From Desulfuromonadales bacterium C00003107 (GTDB lineage Bacteria > Desulfobacterota > Desulfuromonadia > Desulfuromonadales > Syntrophotaleaceae), in contig MAXT01000331.1 in the NCBI GenBank assembly GCA_001751225.1, forward strand, positions 1 through 11,442: a stretch of DNA of 11,442 nucleotides. The letters are read 5' to 3'. Below the pieces are notes generated by a model. That model saw only the letters and a program-made list of their open reading frames with translations. It was not told the origin of the DNA and made no database searches. Of this stretch, positions 1 through 7,029 are shown piece by piece. A program made the translations under genes and the position numbers. Numbering within the stretch: position 1 is the stretch's first letter; every line of letters begins with the position of its first letter.

Positions 1-23
1 CTGCTATTCGCTCTCAAATTCTC

Positions 24-53
24 GAAAATCTGGCCTCGAACAGCCAATTTTTC
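24..53 (+). terminator. Possible terminator of an upstream gene outside the window
   Basis: GAAAAT and TGGC (24-34, with one unpaired C) can pair with GCCA and ATTTTTC (43-53) around an eight-base loop, and the right arm ends in a short T run. It would end a gene lying to the left of the window. The stem is imperfect and the G+C core is only four pairs, so this is tentative. Nothing else is recognisable in the first 197 bases. A TTGACA at 96-101 has no convincing -10 partner, so the promoter of the hydrolase gene is not located. Confidence 0.3.
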
Positions 54-197
54 GTTTCGGCCCGTCAAGATCGACAGACTCCTAGACGCTTGACCTTGAC
101 AATGAGCTGAAGTTTGAAAACTGTAGAAACTAAGGTAGGCTTTAATTAGTTTTTTCAGGATGATTCTTTGGCAGCTTAATTTATGGGAGAGGAAAAG

Positions 198-1487
198 ATG
201 AAACAATTCGAGTGGATATTGGGTGCCTGTGCCTGCCTGCTGATGTTAAGTGGCAGTCTGGTATACGCGTATGATTACCCGTTTGCCAACCCTTATGTTG
301 CTACGGTTATCAACACTCCAGAAGAGTTCTCTTATGATTTGCCAAAGGAAGTGCCGCTCAAGGTAGATACAATCAAGATGTTTCCTGACCGCGAGGTGCC
401 AGGTATTCTCTGGAACTTCGATGAGCTGCGCTATTCCTACCTGCGGCAGAAAGGCCCTGCACCTCTAATCTTCCTGATAGCTGGAACCGGAGCGAGTTTT
501 AATAGTGCCAAGATGCAGGTCATGCAGAAGTCCTTCTATCAGGCGGGCTACCATGTCATCTGCCTTTCATCGCCGACCCATCCAAACTTTATTGTTGCGG
601 CTTCGACCAGCGGCGTGCCTGGTCATCTGGCAGAAGACTCCGCCGACCTTTATCGGGTCATGCAGGCAATCTGGCAGAAGCACCAAAAGAAGATGGAGGT
701 GACAGAATTCTTCCTGAGCGGCTACAGCCTCGGCGCTGCCGAGTCGGCGTTTATCGCCAAGCTTGATGAGCAGGAAATGGTTTTCAACTTTAGCAAAGTG
801 CTACTGATTAACCCGCCGGTCAGCCTTTACAACTCGGTTGTGATTCTCGATGAGATGCTCGAGGACAATATCCCCGGTGGCGTCGATAACTTTAATGCGT
901 TCTATCAAAGTCTCATCAAAGGCCTTACCGAAGTTTACGTCCATGGTGATAATGTTGAATTCAACGACCAGTTCCTGTACCAGGTTTATAAATATCGTAA
1001 GCCGAAGAGTAACGAAAAAATTGCGGCGTTGATTGGCGTCGACTTCAGGATCTCTTCCCGAAATATGGTGTTTGTCAGTGATGTTTTGACCCAGGCTGGC
1101 TATGTCGTCCCGAAAGGTCTTGATCTTGGCCGCCACGACAGTGCGACTGATTACCTCAAGGTCACGAGTCGTCTTTCGTTTGTCGATTATTTCGAAGGGC
1201 TTTTTCTGCCGCATTTTCAGGCCAAAGATCCTCAAGTCACAGAGCAAAACCTGAGGCAACAGATGAGCCTGCGTTATATCGATGATTATCTGAGAACGTC
1301 ACAAAAGTTCGGCCTGATTCATAATGAAGATGACATTATCCTCCTCCCTGGCGAGATCGATTACCTGCGTGATCTTTTTGGTAGCCGTGCAAAGATTTTC
1401 CCGCATGGCGGCCACTGCGGAAATATGGCCTATCCTGACAACGTGAAGGCTATGGTCGATTTTTTCAAAGCATCTAATAAGAATTAA
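198..1487 (+). CDS. Secreted alpha/beta-hydrolase-fold protein, first gene of the mlaA operon
   Basis: Predicted 429-residue exported hydrolase. I chose the ATG at 198 over the in-frame ATG at 183 because GGGAGAGG lies just upstream of it and the protein then opens with a normal signal peptide (MKQFEWILGACACLLMLSG..., likely cleaved after VYA near residue 24). Alpha/beta-hydrolase hallmarks are visible. An oxyanion-type strand-turn FLIAGTG comes first. The nucleophile elbow G-Y-S-L-G has its serine at residue 177. An acidic pair HNEDD lies at about 378-379, and a C-terminal HGGHCGN supplies the candidate catalytic histidine (403 or 406). The order Ser-Asp-His is canonical. The gene ends 15 bases before mlaA, so the two are almost surely co-transcribed. 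A periplasmic or outer-membrane lipase/esterase acting on envelope lipids is a reasonable inference, but the substrate cannot be read from the sequence. Confidence 0.85.
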   Translation: MKQFEWILGACACLLMLSGSLVYAYDYPFANPYVATVINTPEEFSYDLPKEVPLKVDTIKMFPDREVPGILWNFDELRYSYLRQKGPAPLIFLIAGTGASFNSAKMQVMQKSFYQAGYHVICLSSPTHPNFIVAASTSGVPGHLAEDSADLYRVMQAIWQKHQKKMEVTEFFLSGYSLGAAESAFIAKLDEQEMVFNFSKVLLINPPVSLYNSVVILDEMLEDNIPGGVDNFNAFYQSLIKGLTEVYVHGDNVEFNDQFLYQVYKYRKPKSNEKIAALIGVDFRISSRNMVFVSDVLTQAGYVVPKGLDLGRHDSATDYLKVTSRLSFVDYFEGLFLPHFQAKDPQVTEQNLRQQMSLRYIDDYLRTSQKFGLIHNEDDIILLPGEIDYLRDLFGSRAKIFPHGGHCGNMAYPDNVKAMVDFFKASNKN

Positions 1488-1502
1488 GGGAGGGGATGAT
1501 AA

Positions 1503-2276
1503 ATGACGACACATAAAAATAAAATATTGCGGTTGAGCGTGTTGACGCTGACTCTCCTCTGCATGCTGTTTGTCTCTGGCTGTAGCACGACTCCGAAGCA
1601 GGACGTCAGTCTTGAACCGCCGCTGCATAACGCAGAAGCCATTATAAAAGAGAGTGTTGATTACGCAATTGATGTCTATGATCCGCTCGAAGGTTTTAAT
1701 CGGCGGGCCTACACCTTCAACTACTATTTCGACAAGTTCCTTTACTTGCCGGTGGTTAATACCTACGAATTCATTACACCGAACTATGTGGAAAAAAGAG
1801 TGTCGAACTTCGTCGATAATGTCTACGAATTCAACAACTTCACCAACAATCTTTTGCAGTTTAAACTCAAGCGGACTGGTGTAACTATCGCGCGATTTGT
1901 GGTGAATACCACCATCGGTATCGTCGGGCTGTGGGATCCAGCAACCCACTGGGGTATGGAGCGTCAACCCGAAGACTTTGGGCAGACGCTGGGGCACTAC
2001 GGTGTTGGCCACGGTCCGTATATTATTCTGCCAATATTCGGTCCGTCCAACCTGCGAGACACCACTGGTCTGGTAACGGACGTTGTGGCTTTCAGTGTTG
2101 CCGGCCCGCCGGCCTGGGTGGATGATGACACGACGACCCTGGTCTTCACTGGAGTTGCTGCCGTCGACAAGCGTCACAGAACGAAGTTCCGCTATTATCA
2201 GTCGGGCTCACCCTTTGAGTACGATATGATTCGCATGCTCTATACCTCGAAGCGGGAAATGGAAATTGCCAAATAA
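1503..2276 (+). CDS. mlaA: MlaA/VacJ family outer-membrane lipoprotein
   Basis: A 257-residue lipoprotein. The signal peptide ends in a lipobox, FVSGC, with Cys27 the predicted lipidated residue, and GGGAGGGG (1488-1495) is a strong ribosome site. Family signatures follow in order: DPLEGFNRRAYTFN near residue 60, RFVVNTTIGIVGLWDPA in the middle, then EDFGQTLGHYGVGHGPY and LPIFGPSNLRDTTG. Length is normal for the family. In E. coli, MlaA forms a channel in the outer membrane that removes mislocalised phospholipid from the outer leaflet and hands it to periplasmic MlaC and the MlaFEDB transporter. None of those partners is in this window. Here the upstream neighbour is a secreted alpha/beta hydrolase, suggesting the pair acts together on outer-membrane lipid. 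The operon is closed by the terminator at 2295-2335. Confidence 0.95.
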   Translation: MTTHKNKILRLSVLTLTLLCMLFVSGCSTTPKQDVSLEPPLHNAEAIIKESVDYAIDVYDPLEGFNRRAYTFNYYFDKFLYLPVVNTYEFITPNYVEKRVSNFVDNVYEFNNFTNNLLQFKLKRTGVTIARFVVNTTIGIVGLWDPATHWGMERQPEDFGQTLGHYGVGHGPYIILPIFGPSNLRDTTGLVTDVVAFSVAGPPAWVDDDTTTLVFTGVAAVDKRHRTKFRYYQSGSPFEYDMIRMLYTSKREMEIAK

Positions 2277-2294
2277 ATTGGCAAGTTTGTGTTG

Positions 2295-2335
2295 AAAAAG
2301 TGCAGATAGCCTCCCGTGGTTATCTGCACTTTTTT
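2295..2335 (+). terminator. Rho-independent terminator of the hydrolase-mlaA operon
   Basis: AAAAAGTGCAGATA (2295-2308) pairs perfectly over 14 bases with TATCTGCACTTTTT (2321-2334) around a 12-base loop, and the right arm merges into a T run. It begins 18 bases after the mlaA stop. Because the left arm starts with an A run, it could also act on transcripts arriving from the DUF4197 gene on the other strand. Confidence 0.88.
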
Positions 2336-2433
2336 CGACAGCTTGCAATGAATAGCAAGGAGCCTGTAGTTGGAGCTCAGGTCTTCGTTTGCTAACAAGC
2401 ATTTGGCTTGTTTCCCATAAATCACCATATTCT

Positions 2434-2480
2434 GTACATATAAAGGCCCAACTTGGAATACAAGTTGGGCCTTCCTGTAC
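2434..2480. repeat. Perfect inverted repeat (hairpin) with a second outer stem
   Basis: AAGGCCCAACTTG (2443-2455) and CAAGTTGGGCCTT (2461-2473) are exact reverse complements around the loop GAATA. An outer pair, GTACA (2434-2438) and TGTAC (2476-2480), could extend the stem across a small internal loop. There is only a weak T run on either side, so it is not a textbook terminator in either direction. It lies about 165 bases downstream of the DUF4197 stop and about 160 bases downstream of mlaA, so it may still stop transcription of one or both. It could also be a copy of a dispersed intergenic palindrome. Confidence 0.75.
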
Positions 2481-2635
2481 GTTTCTTCAAAAATAAATTC
2501 CGGTTTGTTTTAGAATTTATCAGACAGTAATGTACCCACGGTTGTAGAGTGACGCGCTAAAAAATAAGGTCAATATGGATGACTGTATAGGGAAATCTTC
2601 CGAACACCCTACAAGGTTTTTCACGAGCTAGTCTG

Positions 2636-3373
2636 TCACTTTGCCGCACCAAATACCTTCTTCAGCAGATCGGTGGTGCGGGCTGCAGGATTCTCGCGGA
2701 TTTTGCGCTCTTCTTCGCCAAGGATGACAAATAATCCATCCAGAGCACCGTCTGTGACGTAACTATCTAGATCAAAGCCCAAGCTTTCGCCAAAAGGCAA
2801 GCTCTTGAGGGTTGTATCAAGATCCTGAAATTTACCGGTGGTGCCTACGGTGGCCAGAGAATCGTGGACGATGGGAGTAAAGATCTCAGCCAGCTGGGGG
2901 CGGGTGTGTTCGGCAAAGTATTCAGTAGCGGCTGTATCGCCGCCATTGAGGATTTGACGGGCATCGTCCAGAGTCATGTCGCTGATTGCCTGCCAGAAAA
3001 TTTCCTTGGCTTGGGGTGCGGCCTGTTCTGCCGCCCGATTCATGCTCGTTTCAAAGGCGTCGACCTGATTGCCGTAGCCGGCAAAACGTAACAGATTTTC
3101 TGTCTTGGCCAGGGGACTAGGCAAGCCGATGTGAATATCCGGGTTTTTCAGGTAGCCGTCGATCTGGCCGACTTGAGTCACGCTGTTATCGGCGCCAATG
3201 CGCAAAGCTTCTTTTAGACCGGCGACGATGTCCTTGTCCTTGAGGTCGCTACCACTAATCAGACCTTTTACCCCTTCAAATAGGTCACCCCAGCCAGCAT
3301 GCACTGAAGGTGTTAGCGTCCAGAACAAAAGGGCGCACAGGCCCAATGCCATACACGAGCTCAGTCTTTTCAT
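2636..3373 (-). CDS. DUF4197 domain-containing exported protein
   Basis: A 245-residue protein that resembles the DUF4197 family across nearly its whole length. It has an N-terminal signal peptide (MKRLSSCMALGLCALLFWTL..., likely cleaved after VHA at about residue 26), so it should act in the periplasm. Family-like stretches include GLKEALRIGADNSV near residue 55, the NPDIHIGLP segment, the middle MNRAAEQAAP helix, and a C-terminal half ending in DGALDGLF and LLKKVFGAAK. The mature part looks mostly alpha-helical. No catalytic motif is visible, and the family has no established biochemical function that I know of. It is a single-gene unit transcribed divergently from ispB. The ribosome site is weak (GGGG about nine bases before the ATG). 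A promoter is proposed at 3432-3460. Confidence 0.85.
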   Translation of the reverse strand: MKRLSSCMALGLCALLFWTLTPSVHAGWGDLFEGVKGLISGSDLKDKDIVAGLKEALRIGADNSVTQVGQIDGYLKNPDIHIGLPSPLAKTENLLRFAGYGNQVDAFETSMNRAAEQAAPQAKEIFWQAISDMTLDDARQILNGGDTAATEYFAEHTRPQLAEIFTPIVHDSLATVGTTGKFQDLDTTLKSLPFGESLGFDLDSYVTDGALDGLFVILGEEERKIRENPAARTTDLLKKVFGAAK

Positions 3374-3431
3374 TTTCTATGGCCCCATTCTTTTGTTGGT
3401 GTCTATGCAGTTCATTGCGTTTAAGGATATC

Positions 3432-3460
3432 ATAATATCTTCAACCCTGAACCTTGTCCT
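3432..3460 (-). promoter_or_regulatory. Possible sigma-70-type promoter of the DUF4197 gene
   Basis: On the minus strand AGGACA (3460-3455) is followed by a 17-base spacer and TATTAT (3437-3432). The -10 matches the consensus at five of six positions and the -35 at four of six. Initiation near 3425 would give a leader of about 50 bases. The -10 lies inside a small palindrome GATAT-cata-ATATC (3426-3439), and the -35 overlaps the left arm of the 3449-3477 inverted repeat. Confidence 0.35.
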
Positions 3461-3477
3461 TTCCCAATGCAAGGTTC
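3449..3477. repeat. Inverted repeat GAACCTTG/CAAGGTTC with a third half-site
   Basis: GAACCTTG (3449-3456) and CAAGGTTC (3470-3477) are exact 8-base reverse complements with a 13-base spacer. A further direct copy of CAAGGTT occurs at 3508-3514, overlapping the -35 of the proposed ispB promoter, while the left arm overlaps the -35 of the proposed DUF4197 promoter. This layout is what an operator shared by two divergent promoters would look like, but no regulator is known here. Chance recurrence of a 7-mer cannot be excluded. Confidence 0.45.
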
Positions 3478-3503
3478 GTATATTCTGAGGGTGGAGAAAT
3501 GCT

Positions 3504-3532
3504 TTGACAAGGTTGGCTGGAATTCTTAGGAT
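3504..3532 (+). promoter_or_regulatory. Sigma-70-type promoter of ispB
   Basis: A perfect -35 box TTGACA (3504-3509) is followed by an exact 17-base spacer and TAGGAT (3527-3532), which matches the -10 consensus at four of six positions. Transcription would start near 3540, leaving a leader of about 160 bases before the ispB start codon. A second TTGACA at 3653-3658 has no acceptable -10 partner. Confidence 0.5.
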
Positions 3533-3699
3533 GAGCGCTGTTTTAGCGATTGTTCCTGGCAGCATAACTTATATTAATGCCCCTTTCCATACCGATTATG
3601 GGCATCTGTTTGCTGGAAATCCTGTACTTTTCTGTTGGGCCACACCATGGGTTTGACAGTTTGTGTTTTGTCGCCTGACTTAGGAGAAACAAACGGTTT

Positions 3700-4665
3700 A
3701 TGGAAAAGGCCCTGCGGTTGCTCCGCGATGACTTAACGGCTGTCGAGGAACACTTTACCAAAAGCATGCACTCTGAAACCGCCCTTATCAATCAGGTCGG
3801 TCAGTACCTGTTGGCCAGTGGCGGCAAGCGAGTTCGTCCCATGCTGTTGCTGCTCTGTGCAAGGCTTAGCGGCTACCAGGGCGCTGACCATATTCCCTTG
3901 GCCAGTGTGGTGGAGTTTATTCATACCGCGACTCTGCTTCATGACGACGTGGTGGACAAAGCGACCTTGCGGCGCGGTAATCCTTCGGCCAATGTGGTGT
4001 GGGGTAACCAGGCCTCAGTTTTGGCTGGCGATTATCTGTTTGCCAAGTCTTTTTCGATGATTGTCGAAATCGGTAATCTGCCAATTTTTCAGACCCTGTC
4101 CGAAGCGGCAACCTTGCTCGCCGAAGGGGAGATGCAGCAGCTGGTCAACAGCTCTGATCTTGACTTGAAAGAACAGAGCTACCTGGAGATTATCGGTAAA
4201 AAAACCGCTGCCCTTTTTGCTGCTGCTTGCCGATGCGGTGCTCTGTTGGTCGAGGACGGGCCGCGGGCCGAGACACTGCGTCAGTTTGGCACCGAACTCG
4301 GTATGGCCTTTCAGCTTATCGACGATGCTCTTGATTATGTGGCCGTGGAAGCGGAGTTCGGCAAGACGCGGGGCCACGATCTGGCCGAAGGCAAGGTAAC
4401 CCTGCCGCTGATTCATACTTTGCGCAACGCTACCGATACAGACCGGCAGCGTATTATCGCCGTGATCGGCCAGGCCGAACTGCCGGAGACTGATCTCGCC
4501 GGGGTGCTGCAAATCATCGAGCGGACCGGTGGCATCGCCTACTGCTGGCAGCAAGCCGAACAGCTGTGCGGCCAGGCCAAGGCCCGGTTGAATGATTTTG
4601 CCGACGGACCGGAAAAGAAAGCCTTGCTGGAACTGGCCGATTACGTGGTGGCGCGCCGGCATTAA
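3700..4665 (+). CDS. ispB: Long-chain (E)-polyprenyl diphosphate synthase
   Basis: A 321-residue trans-prenyltransferase that extends an allylic diphosphate with isopentenyl diphosphate units, making the side chain of the respiratory quinone. Conserved features appear in order. LASGGKRVRP near residue 40 binds the homoallylic substrate. The first aspartate-rich motif DDVVD is at residues 82-86, inside FIHTATLLHDDVVD. The downstream LRRG and GNQASVLAGDYL segments follow. The second motif DDALD is at 208-212, within FQLIDDALDY. The residue five positions before the first DD is alanine, as in long-chain synthases and in E. coli IspB, so a long-chain product is expected, though its exact length cannot be read. 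AGGAGA lies about 12 bases before the ATG, slightly far, but the N-terminus matches the family. It is a single-gene unit. Its G+C content is visibly higher than that of the genes from 5275 onward. Confidence 0.93.
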   Translation: MEKALRLLRDDLTAVEEHFTKSMHSETALINQVGQYLLASGGKRVRPMLLLLCARLSGYQGADHIPLASVVEFIHTATLLHDDVVDKATLRRGNPSANVVWGNQASVLAGDYLFAKSFSMIVEIGNLPIFQTLSEAATLLAEGEMQQLVNSSDLDLKEQSYLEIIGKKTAALFAAACRCGALLVEDGPRAETLRQFGTELGMAFQLIDDALDYVAVEAEFGKTRGHDLAEGKVTLPLIHTLRNATDTDRQRIIAVIGQAELPETDLAGVLQIIERTGGIAYCWQQAEQLCGQAKARLNDFADGPEKKALLELADYVVARRH

Positions 4666-4691
4666 GTTGCTGCTGCCCAGCGCCGATTTTT
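4650..4691 (+). terminator. Weak candidate terminator of ispB
   Basis: GGCGC (4650-4654) can pair with GCGCC (4680-4684), with an inner alternative stem GCTG/CAGC (4669-4672 and 4678-4681), followed by GATTTTT (4685-4691). The structure overlaps the ispB stop codon and its stems are short, so this is only a suggestion. Confidence 0.3.
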
Positions 4692-5274
4692 CCTGTCTGG
4701 TACGCTTCCCGCACCATCCTGAACAACCAAGCCCCCTGCTGCCTTTTATTGCCCAAGCCAGCCATCTATAAAGCCATCAAAACCATTCCCCTGTTATTGT
4801 CGAAAACCAAACCAGCTTGTTCCCTGCCTAGTTGTCAGTCTCATCTGCTTAGTTTTGATAATTGTGTGTCCATCGTGTTCTGGAAGTCTGGATACATAAA
4901 AGTATGAACTTCCCCGACAGTTCTCAGCCAAATATGGGGAACACAACATTTATTGAACTTCTGTATAATGTGTTAAAATTCCGATAAATTTTTTCCCTCA
5001 ATGCCTAGATGTAGTCAGACGAGTGTTCTTTTATGGTATTAAGAGGGTCTCTAATAAAAAATCTGATTTGCTGGTTGTTTCTGATTGAATGAGATAAAGG
5101 TTGCGTTCAGAAAAAAGCAAAAAGCACCACTTGATGAAATGCCAGCGGCTTAGTTGAACTATCCAGTATTGCAGCCGGTATGCTGTCCGCTGACATGATG
5201 CTTAAAACATGTCTATATTATACTGTGAAACGTTAAGTTACTTATTTCGCGTAGCTAATCTTGGGAGGGACCCT
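4666..5274. other. Long non-coding gap between ispB and the Sel1-repeat gene
   Basis: Roughly 600 bases with no convincing gene. It holds the weak ispB terminator at its left end and the proposed Sel1-gene promoter at its right end. Between them the sequence becomes A+T-rich. A TATAAT at 4964-4969 has no -35 partner, TTCCCC/GGGGAA near 4910-4940 can form only a loose stem, and a 19-codon frame starting at 5033 lacks a ribosome site. I see no tRNA fold. This marks the visible change from the higher-G+C ispB to the accessory-looking genes on the right. Confidence 0.55.
5190..5219 (+). promoter_or_regulatory. Sigma-70-type promoter of the Sel1-repeat gene
   Basis: CTGACA (5190-5195) and TATATT (5214-5219), each one base from consensus, are separated by 18 bases. 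Initiation near 5226 would leave a leader of about 50 bases before the ATG at 5275. That would place the alternative in-frame ATG at 5209 upstream of the transcript start, which supports the later start codon. Confidence 0.5.
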
Positions 5275-7026
5275 ATGCAACGACGACGTTTTCTTATCTT
5301 TATTATTGTATTTTCAATGACCGCTATCAGCCCTTTAGTCAGTTTGGCTCAGGAGTTAAAGGGGGCGTTGGTTGTAGTGTCGTCTGATCTCGTTCAAATT
5401 AAACTTGAGGGGAAGCAGTTGCCCCGCGTTGGCGATAAGGTGACTATTTTTGAGTCGGTCCCGGGGGTGGGTTTAATTCCTTTGGCGGGACAGTGGGCTA
5501 TTAGTGCGGTGAGTGCGCAAAAAATTGTTATTTTCTCCCAAACGAGTAGTGGCACTCCTCGGGTTGGTCAGTTGGTTGTTGTTGATAGTTTAAAACCTCA
5601 AGTGATCACCTCTGCAGCGCCTGGTGGAGATGATATTTATCAACACGGTGAAAATTATTATAAGGGGCTCAATGGGGTTCAAAAGGATCTTGGTCGTGCT
5701 TTTGACCTCTTTAAGCGTTCGGCTGACTTGGGGCATGCAAAAGGACAATTTAAGGTGGGGTATTTTTTTTATTTAGGTAAACACGTTACGAAAGATGTTG
5801 CACAGGCCGCGTTGTGGTTTGGTAAATCGGCACAGCAGGGTTATGCCCCTGCACAGGCTAATCTTGGTGCAATGTATCGTAACGGTGATGGGGTGGAACA
5901 AGATGACCAATTGGCCCTTAAGTGGCTTCAAAAAGCGGCGAGTCAGGGGCACGCAGGTGGTCAAAATGGTTTAGGTTCCCTTTATCAGACAGGACAGGGC
6001 GTTCCGCAAAATGACGCGCTCGCATTTGAATGGATTAGAAAAGCTGCGCTGAAGGGCGATAGCACGGGACAATATAACCTTGGCTTGTATTATTATTCAG
6101 GGTGGGGGATCGAAAAAGACCAGAGCGAAGGAACTAAATGGTACCGCAAGGCAGCTGAACAGGGTGATATTAAGGGGCTGCGTAAAATGGGTGCTGCGTA
6201 TTATTGGGGGCATGGCGTTGAGCAGGATTATGTTCAGTCGGCTTCATGGTATCGACAAGCAGCTCAAAAAGGCGATGCACCGTCACAGTTTGCGCTGGGT
6301 CGTATTTATGAGAAAGGAAAAGGGGTTCGCCGTGATAATTCCGCAGCGTATCGGTGGTACCGTAAGGCGGCAGATCAGGGTGATTCTGATGCACAGTTTG
6401 AGGTCGCTGCAGCACATTATAACGGTGTGGGCGTGGCAGAAGATCGTCATGAAGCGCATCGGTGGTATCGTAAGGCTGCAGGTCAGGGCGATGAATATGC
6501 TCAGTTTGCGATGGGAATCTATGCGGAGTATGGTCATTCTGGGGTGACGAAAAGTCGCGAACAAGCGTTACGTTGGTATCGTAAGTCTGCTAAAAAGGGG
6601 CATGAGGGCGCAATCGATAAAATTGAGGAGTTGGCCCCCCATTCTCAAAACAAGTCAGTCTCTACGGGGAGCATGCCGTCAATCGCTCCGATAAAGGAGA
6701 GTTCTCTTCCATCGCAGGCTCAGGGTTATGTAACGATGATTCAATCTTCTGACGGTCGGGTTCAGCAGCGGGGCGCAAAGAAACTCTTCCGCTCTGAGTA
6801 TAAAGATCATCCCGAGGTGCTAAGGGCTGTTGAGGCGACCTTGCTTCGTGAATACAGCACACGTTTACGTGATGGCCACCATGTCGATGCGATGGCATGG
6901 TTATGTAATTTACTAGGTGCTTCGAGGGATCAGAAATTTTATTCAACATTGCATGAAGTTGCAAATAAATGTCGAAATCGGAAATTGAAGAAATATGCTC
7001 AATCCAATGCGCGCAAACTTCGATGA
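5275..7026 (+). CDS. Exported nine-repeat Sel1 (SLR/TPR-like) protein
   Basis: Predicted 583-residue exported scaffold protein. The ATG at 5275 is preferred over 5209 because GGGAGGGA (5263-5270) precedes it and the protein then starts with a signal peptide, MQRRRFLIFIIVF..., likely cleaved after SLA at residue 25. RRRFL resembles a twin-arginine motif. Residues 27-107 look like a small beta-rich domain (PRVGDKVTIF, PRVGQLVVV). Residues 119-451 hold nine Sel1-like repeats of about 36 residues with the usual A-x-x-W-Y-R-K-A-A-x-Q-G-D and G-x-G-V signatures. Residues 479-583 are a helical HEAT-like tail (QSSDGRVQQRGAKKLF...) that I cannot assign to a family. Sel1 repeats bind proteins and are common in exported bacterial proteins; the partner here is unknown. 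The gene ends three bases from the end of the convergent PASTA gene. Confidence 0.88.
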   Translation: MQRRRFLIFIIVFSMTAISPLVSLAQELKGALVVVSSDLVQIKLEGKQLPRVGDKVTIFESVPGVGLIPLAGQWAISAVSAQKIVIFSQTSSGTPRVGQLVVVDSLKPQVITSAAPGGDDIYQHGENYYKGLNGVQKDLGRAFDLFKRSADLGHAKGQFKVGYFFYLGKHVTKDVAQAALWFGKSAQQGYAPAQANLGAMYRNGDGVEQDDQLALKWLQKAASQGHAGGQNGLGSLYQTGQGVPQNDALAFEWIRKAALKGDSTGQYNLGLYYYSGWGIEKDQSEGTKWYRKAAEQGDIKGLRKMGAAYYWGHGVEQDYVQSASWYRQAAQKGDAPSQFALGRIYEKGKGVRRDNSAAYRWYRKAADQGDSDAQFEVAAAHYNGVGVAEDRHEAHRWYRKAAGQGDEYAQFAMGIYAEYGHSGVTKSREQALRWYRKSAKKGHEGAIDKIEELAPHSQNKSVSTGSMPSIAPIKESSLPSQAQGYVTMIQSSDGRVQQRGAKKLFRSEYKDHPEVLRAVEATLLREYSTRLRDGHHVDAMAWLCNLLGASRDQKFYSTLHEVANKCRNRKLKKYAQSNARKLR

Positions 7027-7029
7027 TGT

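Larger units (their letters stand above)
2277..2635. other. Intergenic region between mlaA and the DUF4197 gene
   Basis: The two flanking genes converge on this 359-base gap. It holds the mlaA terminator (2295-2335) and a long perfect palindrome (2434-2480). Short reading frames run on the minus strand across 2208-2428, but they overlap the 3' end of mlaA or the terminator and have no ribosome site, so I do not call them genes. I see nothing recognisable in 2481-2635. Confidence 0.6.
3374..3699. other. Divergent regulatory region between the DUF4197 gene and ispB
   Basis: This 326-base spacer separates two genes that face away from each other. It contains a proposed minus-strand promoter (3432-3460), a plus-strand promoter (3504-3532) and an 8-base inverted repeat (3449-3477). 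A weak stem, ATGCCC (3577-3582) with GGGCAT (3600-3605), lies in the ispB leader. The leader of about 160 bases is long, but I recognise no riboswitch in it. Minus-strand reading frames at 3377-3565 and 3543-3791 have no ribosome site or recognisable product. Confidence 0.5.

Noticed and set aside
801..1259. 152-codon open frame on the minus strand inside the hydrolase gene
   Set aside because: It lies wholly antisense to a gene with clear motifs and has no ribosome site, signal or recognisable domain.
1299..2177. 292-codon open frame on the minus strand across the hydrolase/mlaA junction
   Set aside because: Long, but antisense to mlaA, whose family signatures are unmistakable. The translated product has no coherent domain and no ribosome site, so it is a codon-usage shadow.
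4015..4662. 215-codon open frame antisense to ispB
   Set aside because: Shadow frame in a G+C-richer gene; the ispB aspartate motifs establish the true strand and frame.
4964..4969. TATAAT as a promoter for the Sel1 gene
   Set aside because: No acceptable -35 at 16-18 bases upstream, and it lies about 300 bases from the gene; the pair at 5190-5219 is better placed.
6080..6547. 155-codon alternative frame inside the Sel1 gene
   Set aside because: Its repetitive look is inherited from the Sel1 repeats in the real frame; there is no independent start signal.
6170..6564. Possible DNA tandem repeat or CRISPR-like array in the Sel1 gene
   Set aside because: The roughly 108-base periodicity comes from the 36-residue protein repeats, and the DNA copies are too divergent for an array.
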